Positions 1-4,732 of a stretch of 5,545 nt of DNA are shown here, one piece after another. Position numbers and translations under genes: made by a program. The stretch is from Promethearchaeota archaeon (GTDB taxonomy: Archaea > Asgardarchaeota > Lokiarchaeia > Sigynarchaeales > SOKP01), in contig JAGXOB010000152.1 of NCBI GenBank assembly GCA_019894735.1, forward strand, positions 1 through 5,545, given 5' to 3'. A model generated the notes under the pieces. It saw nothing but the letters and a program-made list of their open reading frames with translations, was not told the origin of the DNA and made no database searches. Position 1 is the first letter of the stretch. Every line of letters begins with the position of its first letter.

Positions 1-467
1 TATTAGATCTATTTGGCCTTGGATCTTTAAAGATGGCTTGGATAAGTAATCCAAATATAGCACTTTTCAGTGTTTCATTCGCTTTAGTTTGGCAATTTTC
101 TGGTTACATAATGTTAATTTTTTTAGCAGCAATAAGAACTGTTCCACAATCACATATTATGGCTGCCCAAATAGATGGTGCGTCTGGTTTTAGACTATAT
201 ACACGTGTTATTATCCCACAAATTAAGACATCGACTTTTACAGCTTTCGTTATTCTTATGATATTTTCCTTAAAAGCGTTTGATTTTATATGGATATTAA
301 CCGATGGAGGTCCAGGTTGGGCAACTACAATTTTACCAATTACTGTATTTAAATTAGCCTTTAAATCAAATCAATTTGCTTATAGCTCTGCAATTGCAAC
401 AACATTATTTTTAATAGTCATGGTAATTGTAATTCCTTACCTTTATATAACATATAGGAAGAGGTAA
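1..467 (+). CDS. Carbohydrate ABC transporter permease, MalF/UgpA type (5' end outside window)
   Basis: This is the C-terminal half of an inner-membrane permease of a type-I sugar importer. It would form the heterodimeric channel with the next gene product and be driven by the ATPase that follows. The reading frame is open from base 3, so the Met at 33 is internal and the true start lies upstream; about 154 residues are visible. Hydrophobic segments begin at about bases 60, 230, 330 and 390. The cytoplasmic EAA loop that docks onto the ATPase is visible as AAQIDGASGFRLYTRVIIPQ (bases 162-221), with the invariant Gly of the loop in DGA. The motif LTDGGPG (298-318) is typical of MalF/UgpA-like permeases (COG1175 type). 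The stop is 6 nt before the next ATG, so the genes are surely co-transcribed. The sugar specificity cannot be read from this part. Confidence 0.93.
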   Translation, partial: LDLFGLGSLKMAWISNPNIALFSVSFALVWQFSGYIMLIFLAAIRTVPQSHIMAAQIDGASGFRLYTRVIIPQIKTSTFTAFVILMIFSLKAFDFIWILTDGGPGWATTILPITVFKLAFKSNQFAYSSAIATTLFLIVMVIVIPYLYITYRKR

Positions 468-473
468 TAAGAA

Positions 474-1391
474 ATGAGTTCACATGAAGTAAACCAAACT
501 GAAATGTTAGACGTAATAGATGATTTAAAATGGGAAAAGATTCACAGTTCCAAGGTTTTTAGATTATCAAAAATAAAGCAAATAATAAAACGTGTAATAC
601 TTTATAATGTTTTAATAGTTGCCTTAATTGTAACGGTAATACCACTTTGGTCCGGTATTATGTCTGCCTTTAAAACTCAAGCAGATTTATCATTAACATC
701 ACCACTTGCTCCACCTACAATTCCAACATTCGAACCTTTTATTTATGCTTGGCAGGAATTGCAACAACCTTTAATAAATTCCGTTCTATTTACTACTCTA
801 GCAACTATCTTTTCTTGTTTGCTCGGTTCTATATGTGGTTTTGTATTGACTAAATTAAAGTTCAAAGGTTCTAATACTGTATTTCTTCTTATTACTTTAG
901 GAATTTTCCTTCCATATCAGTCTATTATAATTCCTCTTTTTATTACTATAAGAAATTTGGGAATATACGATACAATGTGGGCTATGATATTAGTACATTC
1001 AGTCTATGGAATTCCTATGACGACACTTCTCTTTAGAAGTTATTATGAATCGATACCAGAGAGTTTAATAAATGCTGCTAAAACTGATGGGGCGGGAGTA
1101 ATGGCGATATATAGAAGGCTTATACTTCCATTATCTCCTTTACCCTTTGTTGTTGCTGGAGTATTTCAGTTTACTAGTATTTGGAATGATTATCTTTTTG
1201 CTCTGATACTTACAGGGGCGAATTTCGAACCAGCTTCATTTGCCCTCTCAAATATGGCAGGAGGAACTGAAACTGCTTGGAATAATACAATGGCGGGTAC
1301 TTTTTTGTATTCTTTACCTATCATACTTATTTTTGTTTTGTTAGGTAAATATTTAATGCAAGGATTAATGGCAGGAGCAGTAAAAGGTTAG
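474..1391 (+). CDS. Carbohydrate ABC transporter permease, MalG/UgpE type
   Basis: This is the second membrane subunit of the sugar importer, 305 residues and complete. The start ATG is preceded by GGAAGAGG at 457-464, a good ribosome-binding site overlapping the end of the first permease. Six hydrophobic helices are visible at about residues 42-62, 104-125, 135-155, 165-186, 222-246 and 279-295. The EAA coupling loop spans about residues 199-220 (NAAKTDGAG then RRLILPL). The C-terminus, GLMAGAVKG, is the characteristic ending of the MalG-like (COG0395) family. The protein carries a cytoplasmic N-terminal stretch of about 40 residues, acidic over residues 1-20 and basic over 30-40, which is somewhat longer than in many MalG-like proteins. 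The gene lies 6 nt after the first permease and 10 nt before the ATPase. Family assignment is firm; the substrate is unknown. Confidence 0.95.
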   Translation: MSSHEVNQTEMLDVIDDLKWEKIHSSKVFRLSKIKQIIKRVILYNVLIVALIVTVIPLWSGIMSAFKTQADLSLTSPLAPPTIPTFEPFIYAWQELQQPLINSVLFTTLATIFSCLLGSICGFVLTKLKFKGSNTVFLLITLGIFLPYQSIIIPLFITIRNLGIYDTMWAMILVHSVYGIPMTTLLFRSYYESIPESLINAAKTDGAGVMAIYRRLILPLSPLPFVVAGVFQFTSIWNDYLFALILTGANFEPASFALSNMAGGTETAWNNTMAGTFLYSLPIILIFVLLGKYLMQGLMAGAVKG

Positions 1392-1401
1392 AAGTGATAT
1401 T

Positions 1402-2523
1402 ATGCCAAATGTAAAAATAAGAAATTTAGTAAAAAAATATGGAGATATTTATGCTCTGGATAAAATAAACTTAGATATAAACGATGGTGAACTTTTTATT
1501 TTACTTGGACCATCTGGTTGTGGAAAAACAACAACTCTCTTTACTATCGCAGGGTTAATTAAACCTGATGAAGGTGAAATATGGTTTGGTGAAAATTTGA
1601 TTACTAGCGCTGAGAGGAATTACATTGAAAGACCTCAAGACAGAAATATTGCTATGGTTTTTCAAGACTATGCGATCTACCCCCATATGACTGTTTTTAA
1701 AAATATTGCCTTCCCATTACAAATTATAAATATGAAGAGAGAGGAAATTAAAAAAAAAGTTTTTGATACAGCAAAAAGCCTTGGAATAGAAAACCTTCTA
1801 GAAAGGAAGCCAAAACAACTTAGTGGTGGCCAACGACAAAGAGTAGCTTTAGCTAGGGCAATTGTTAGGGAGCCTAATGTATTTTTGATGGATGAACCTC
1901 TCTCTAATCTTGATGCTAAATTGAGAGTTTTTGCTAGAGCCGAACTTAAGAGATTGCATAAAAGATTAGGAATTACAATTATTTATGTAACTCACGACCA
2001 GATAGAAGCACTATCAATGGGAACTACAATTGCGGTTTTAAACAACGGAAAAATAGAACAAGTAGGCAAACCAGATATTATTTATAACTTTCCTAAAAAT
2101 CTTTTTGTTGCTGGATTTATTGGAAGTCCTCCAATGAATATGTTAGATAGTAGTTTGAAAAAAGATAATGAAAATATATATCTAGATCTCGGTTTTACAG
2201 AATATAAATTACTAAATGAATTACATCAAATTAATACAGTAAAACATAAGGAAATAGTGTTAGGCATTCGACCAGAAGATGTTCTTATGTCAAAAGAAAT
2301 TGGTAATAATTCAGTTAGAGCAATGATTGATATTATAGAGCCAATGGGGAGAGAATTTGAAATACATCTAGATGTAGGGGGAAAAATAATAATTAGTGTT
2401 TTGAGAAAAATTGAGAATTTTAGGATTAGTGATGAAGTTTATCTAACTTTTGATGATAAAAAACTCCATTTTTTTGATAAAAAAACAGGAGAAAATATAT
2501 TTGCATCAAATTATAACGATTAA
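1402..2523 (+). CDS. Sugar ABC transporter ATP-binding subunit, MalK/UgpC/MsmK type
   Basis: This is the ATPase that powers the importer from the cytoplasmic face, 373 residues, the usual size for MalK-like subunits. All catalytic elements are present: Walker A GPSGCGKTT (36-44), Q-loop Gln88 in VFQDYAIYPHMTV, signature LSGGQRQR (140-147), Walker B VFLMDEP (160-166) with catalytic Glu165, D-loop SNLD (168-171) and switch His198 in VTHDQ. After about residue 235 comes the MalK-type regulatory/TOBE region, recognisable by GSPPMNML (241-248) and GIRPEDV (288-294). The ribosome-binding site GAAGTGAT (1391-1398) overlaps the stop of the preceding permease, indicating translational coupling. Such ATPases can be shared between several sugar importers, so this one may serve more than the adjacent permeases. 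It is the last gene of the operon; the next intact gene is convergent. Confidence 0.96.
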   Translation: MPNVKIRNLVKKYGDIYALDKINLDINDGELFILLGPSGCGKTTTLFTIAGLIKPDEGEIWFGENLITSAERNYIERPQDRNIAMVFQDYAIYPHMTVFKNIAFPLQIINMKREEIKKKVFDTAKSLGIENLLERKPKQLSGGQRQRVALARAIVREPNVFLMDEPLSNLDAKLRVFARAELKRLHKRLGITIIYVTHDQIEALSMGTTIAVLNNGKIEQVGKPDIIYNFPKNLFVAGFIGSPPMNMLDSSLKKDNENIYLDLGFTEYKLLNELHQINTVKHKEIVLGIRPEDVLMSKEIGNNSVRAMIDIIEPMGREFEIHLDVGGKIIISVLRKIENFRISDEVYLTFDDKKLHFFDKKTGENIFASNYND

Positions 2524-2541
2524 TTCCATTGGAACAAAAGA

Positions 2542-2556
2542 TATTATTTTTTATTC
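2542..2556 (+). terminator. T-rich tract after the ABC operon
   Basis: A run of six T (2547-2552) inside a T-rich stretch follows the ATPase stop by about 20 nt. No convincing G/C stem precedes it; the TTCCA/TGGAA inverted repeat at 2524-2534 has a single-base loop and cannot fold as a hairpin. A bare T tract is sufficient for termination in many archaea, so this may end the operon. The call rests on position and base composition only. Confidence 0.35.
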
Positions 2557-2565
2557 CATTCTTGT

Positions 2566-2694
2566 TTATAATGGTTTTGCTAGTATAGCTTTAACTCTAT
2601 GATTTTTAAATTCCCTTGTTGGTGCTGGTTTAATTAGACAAATTATATCTGTCCCTCTCCCTGTTCCACCTATAACAATGACCTCTCTATTAAT
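2566..2694 (-). pseudogene. C-terminal remnant of an unidentified gene
   Basis: Reading the minus strand, a frame of about 42 codons ends at TAA (2566-2568) and encodes a protein-like segment with VIVIGGTGRGTDI, LIKPAPTREF and a terminal KAILAKPL. Composition is balanced, not low-complexity, and the Gly-rich turn followed by a hydrophobic strand looks like real protein. The frame has no ATG, GTG or TTG with a ribosome-binding site. It runs back past the stop of the VOC gene in a different frame, so it can hardly be expressed as an independent protein. I read it as the tail of a gene whose remainder was lost, perhaps when the VOC gene arrived or rearranged. I do not recognise the family. It could also be a chance open frame. 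Confidence 0.4.
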
Positions 2695-2700
2695 AAAAAA
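2695..2700 (-). terminator. Six-T run after the VOC gene
   Basis: On the minus strand, TTTTTT begins 10 nt downstream of the VOC stop codon. It could act as a simple archaeal-type terminator for the minus-strand pair, mirroring the T tract that ends the convergent ABC operon. There is no stem-loop before it. Homopolymers of this length are frequent in such AT-rich DNA, so confidence is low. Confidence 0.3.
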
Positions 2701-2710
2701 GGATATGTAG

Positions 2711-3100
2711 TCACACAGTTATTTCAATTCGATTTTTTTCAGGATCTAATATCGTACTTTCGAAATAGCCATCCCCCGTATATCTTGGATCGACTAAAAC
2801 TTCATAACCATCATTAGCTAACCGAGTAGTCAGAGCAATTACCTTTTCCTTAGATCCTACAGATATGGCTAAATGAATAAAACCTGTAAACTGTTTATAT
2901 GGGTTATTTGAAGATTCTGGAATTGATGGCATCTGCATTAGTTCCAACCTAGTTCCACCATCAAAGGTTAAGAAATTTGACGAGAACTCATGTGTACTAT
3001 TGAAGTATTTATCATTTGATTTTGCACCAAAATAAGTTTCATAAAAAATTCTAATCTTTTCCAAGTCCCTAACCCAGATTGCAATATGGTCGATTTTCAA
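2711..3100 (-). CDS. VOC-family (glyoxalase I fold) metalloprotein, TTG start
   Basis: This is a 129-residue protein, the full length of a single VOC domain made of two beta-alpha-beta-beta-beta modules. The four expected metal ligands of glyoxalase-I-like members are all present: His5 (MKIDHIAIWV), Glu53 (RLELMQ), His76 (GFIHLAIS) and Glu126 (NRIEITV). It is therefore likely to be a functional metal-dependent enzyme. The ending GDGYFESTILDPEKNRIEI resembles bacterial-type lactoylglutathione-lyase-related proteins of the YaeR kind, but the substrate is unknown and glutathione use should not be assumed, especially in an archaeon. The start must be TTG at 3098-3100: an in-frame TAA lies at 3113-3115, no ATG is available upstream, and AAGGAG sits 8 nt before. 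It lies 107 nt downstream of the dehydrogenase on the same strand, so co-transcription is possible. Confidence 0.92.
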   Translation of the reverse strand: MKIDHIAIWVRDLEKIRIFYETYFGAKSNDKYFNSTHEFSSNFLTFDGGTRLELMQMPSIPESSNNPYKQFTGFIHLAISVGSKEKVIALTTRLANDGYEVLVDPRYTGDGYFESTILDPEKNRIEITV

Positions 3101-3108
3101 TGGAATTT

Positions 3109-3114
3109 CTCCTT
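3109..3114 (-). promoter_or_regulatory. Ribosome-binding site that fixes the TTG start of the VOC gene
   Basis: The minus strand reads AAGGAG, then 8 nt, then TTG. The in-frame stop TAA at 3113-3115 overlaps this site, leaving TTG as the only usable start codon before conserved residues begin. This is the best Shine-Dalgarno match in the window. Confidence 0.75.
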
Positions 3115-3207
3115 AAATAGTTTTAACTAATTTAGCCTAATCTTCTTCTAAATGCTATTTCTTATTTTCTTTATCTTTGTTTCTTAAAATTAACATGTAG
3201 TAATTAT

Positions 3208-4200
3208 TTATTCTCCGGGATATTTAAGATGCCACTGAGAACGTAAAATGTCCATAGTTTTCATTATTTCTAAAGTTTCACCTAATGGCATGAATTTACT
3301 TTCGAGTTTACCGGTGTTTAAACATTGCATTACTTCCATTGCTTCATAGTTATATCCGGTTGATTTAAACGGTATCCTAATTATTTTCTTTGGTTTTCCC
3401 TCTAATTTCAAAATCATTTTCGTTGGATGAAAAAAGTCAGGAATTTCCATATATCCTTTAGTTCCAAAGATGGAAGCATCATGCGGCATAATCAGTCTAT
3501 GTGAAGAAGAAAGCATTGCAGTTTGTCCATTTTCATATTCAAATAAATAACAAGATTTTTCATCGACGCTTGTTTTTCCAATATGTGCGCTACTTTTTAT
3601 TTTTGAAGGAGTTTGTTTATAAATCATTCTCGCAAATGAAATAGGATAGATTCCTAGATCAAGTAATGCACCTCCTCCTAAATCAGGATTGAATGAACGT
3701 ACTGTAGGGTCTAATTCCTTTTTAATTCCAAAGTTAGCCGTAAAATGTTGAATTTCGCCTAATATTCCTTCGTCTAAAAATTCATTTAATTTTACAATAC
3801 AAGGTATAAATCTTGTCCACATTGCTTCCATTAAAAATATATTATTGTTACGGGCAGTATTAATTAACTCTTCAGCTTGTATAGCATTCAATGTAATTGG
3901 TTTTTCACAGAGAACTGGTTTTCCGTGATTTAGACAGAGTAAGGCATTTTTATAATGGAAATTATGTGTAGTCGCAATATATATAACATCCACAGCGGGA
4001 TTTTTTACCAATTCTTCATAATTATTATAGACATTTTTCACACCAAACATTTTACCAAAACTTTCAGCTTTTCCCTCTGTTCTAGAAGCAACAGCCTCTA
4101 ATATCGCATCAGGAAGTATCTCTAATCCTTCAGCAAACTTATATGCTATCTTTCCACAACCTATAATTCCCCATTTTATTATTTTACTCATATTATTCAT
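3208..4200 (-). CDS. Gfo/Idh/MocA-family NAD(P)-dependent oxidoreductase, dihydrodiol/xylose dehydrogenase-like
   Basis: This is a 330-residue cytosolic dehydrogenase of usual family length. The N-terminal Rossmann domain has the nucleotide motif GIIGCGKIA (11-19) followed by VASRTEGKA (37-45). The family hallmark EKP is at 99-101, where Lys100 is the expected catalytic lysine. The block EAMWTRF (125-131) and GGGALLDLGIYP (175-186) are characteristic of the dimeric dihydrodiol dehydrogenase / D-xylose dehydrogenase subgroup, where the Tyr in DLGIY (Tyr185 here) is the probable proton donor. It likely oxidises or reduces a sugar, inositol or other polyol; the substrate is not determined. A TAA immediately precedes the ATG at 4198-4200, and a second ATG at 4189-4191 (residue 4) is an equally plausible start. 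Neither has a ribosome-binding site, suggesting a leaderless or short-leader mRNA. The VOC gene follows on the same strand. Confidence 0.93.
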   Translation of the reverse strand: MNNMSKIIKWGIIGCGKIAYKFAEGLEILPDAILEAVASRTEGKAESFGKMFGVKNVYNNYEELVKNPAVDVIYIATTHNFHYKNALLCLNHGKPVLCEKPITLNAIQAEELINTARNNNIFLMEAMWTRFIPCIVKLNEFLDEGILGEIQHFTANFGIKKELDPTVRSFNPDLGGGALLDLGIYPISFARMIYKQTPSKIKSSAHIGKTSVDEKSCYLFEYENGQTAMLSSSHRLIMPHDASIFGTKGYMEIPDFFHPTKMILKLEGKPKKIIRIPFKSTGYNYEAMEVMQCLNTGKLESKFMPLGETLEIMKTMDILRSQWHLKYPGE

Positions 4201-4215
4201 TTATAATTTTATTTT

Positions 4216-4273
4216 AAAAAAAAAATTTTTCAAAAAAAGTAAAAATGTATAATTGAAATCTTTTTTGAAAAAT
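4216..4273 (-). terminator. Hairpin plus ten-T tract just upstream of the dehydrogenase
   Basis: ATTTTTCAAAAAAAG (4225-4239) and CTTTTTTGAAAAAT (4260-4273) are complementary over 14 base pairs with one bulged A, around a 20-base loop. On the minus strand the stem is followed directly by ten T (4216-4225), giving the shape of an intrinsic terminator that ends 16 nt before the dehydrogenase start. It could terminate transcription coming from the right, act as a leader attenuator, or be a by-product of A/T-rich composition. The stem has only two G-C pairs and would be weak. Confidence 0.35.
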
Positions 4274-4455
4274 ATAAAAAATTTCATAGGAAATCTGATT
4301 TGGACTTGATGATTATAGGAATTAGTAAAAACTCTATCCCTTAAAAAAGCATTCTTATCTGAAAAAGGTAAATAAACCATTCTTTTCATCATCCACGAAA
4401 TCGTCCATATAAAGATCATCAAAGCATATTGTTTACATATTTTTTAATTTAAAGA

Positions 4456-4467
4456 TTTTTATATTTT
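4456..4467 (+). promoter_or_regulatory. TATA-like element before the epimerase remnant
   Basis: TTTTTATATTTT is centred about 31 bases before the ATG at 4493, and no Shine-Dalgarno-like sequence lies between. In archaea the TATA box lies roughly 25 bases before the transcript start, so this spacing fits a leaderless or near-leaderless mRNA. A/T-rich DNA gives such matches easily. Confidence 0.35.
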
Positions 4468-4492
4468 GTAGCAATATTATATTAGAATTCTC

Positions 4493-4639
4493 ATGAAGGT
4501 TTTATTCATTGGTGGAACAAGAAATATTAGTTCTTATGTAAGTATATTACTATTAGAAAGAGGATTTGATCTTTATTTATTAAATCGAAGTAATGTCAAA
4601 TTAGATTTACCCGGAGCAAATTATTTTAAGGTGTTTTAA
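4493..4639 (+). pseudogene. N-terminal remnant of an NAD(P)-dependent epimerase/dehydratase
   Basis: The 48-codon frame starts MKVLFIGGTRNISS and continues LLLERGFDLYLLNRS, the first beta-alpha-beta unit of an extended-SDR Rossmann fold (NAD-dependent epimerase/dehydratase family, normally about 300 residues or more). It ends at TAA 4637-4639, right after LPGANYFKVF, about where the second strand would lead to the conserved acidic residue. The usual motif GGTGNIS reads GGTRNIS: one G-to-A change (GGA to AGA) would replace the glycine that contacts the dinucleotide. None of the three plus frames downstream of the stop resumes the family. Truncation, loss of the key glycine and absence of the catalytic YxxxK all indicate a dead gene. 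A plausible TATA-like element remains upstream, so it may still be transcribed. Confidence 0.75.
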
Positions 4640-4673
4640 TATGATCTGATGCCGTTTCTTTTATTGTCTCCAT

Positions 4674-4687
4674 AAAATTTTAATATT
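4674..4687 (+). promoter_or_regulatory. Possible TATA-like promoter of the aldo/keto reductase
   Basis: AAAATTTTAATATT lies about 46-59 bases before the reductase ATG, in the 93-base gap after the epimerase remnant. That position would give a leader of roughly 25 bases. No clear ribosome-binding site precedes the ATG; GAG at 4721-4723 is the nearest purine match. A second T/A-rich stretch at 4691-4704 is an alternative, giving a leaderless transcript. Evidence is composition and spacing only. Confidence 0.25.
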
Positions 4688-4732
4688 CGATTTTCTTTTT
4701 ATTCAATGTTTTAGTATATCGAGATTAATATT

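Larger units (their letters stand above)
4201..4492. other. Divergent, extremely A/T-rich intergenic region
   Basis: No gene can be supported in these 292 bases. They separate the minus-strand dehydrogenase from the plus-strand epimerase remnant and must contain the promoter of the former. Visible are long A and T runs, a near-perfect inverted repeat next to a ten-base homopolymer (separate entry), and a TATA-like element at the right edge. A 73-codon minus-strand frame covers 4201-4422. Its C-terminal third is simply the translation of the homopolymer and hairpin region, rich in Phe, Lys and Leu. Its middle (YLPFSDKNAFLRDRVFTNS and about ten following residues) is more protein-like and could be a decayed gene fragment, but nothing recognisable was found. 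Confidence 0.6.

Noticed and set aside
33..467. A complete small protein starting at the ATG at base 33
   Set aside because: The frame is open upstream to the window edge and the sequence aligns in style with the C-terminal half of a sugar permease, so this Met is internal.
2524..2534. TTCCA/TGGAA inverted repeat as a terminator stem or operator
   Set aside because: Arms of five bases with a single-base spacer cannot form a hairpin, and nothing suggests a regulator; likely chance.
2522..2546. Similarity between the sequence after the ATPase stop (CATTGGAACAAAAGATATT) and the start of the epimerase remnant (GGTGGAACAAGAAATATT)
   Set aside because: Short, gapped and within A/T-rich DNA; it does not extend on either side and is not a supported repeat.
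4201..4422. A 73-residue minus-strand protein directly upstream of the dehydrogenase
   Set aside because: No ribosome-binding site, a C-terminal third made of homopolymer and hairpin translation (Phe/Lys/Leu), and no recognisable domain. Kept only as a possible decayed fragment.
4201..4492. Search for a tRNA, small RNA, riboswitch or CRISPR repeats in the longest non-coding stretch
   Set aside because: No cloverleaf, no repeated units and no conserved riboswitch core; only A/T-rich runs and the one inverted repeat.
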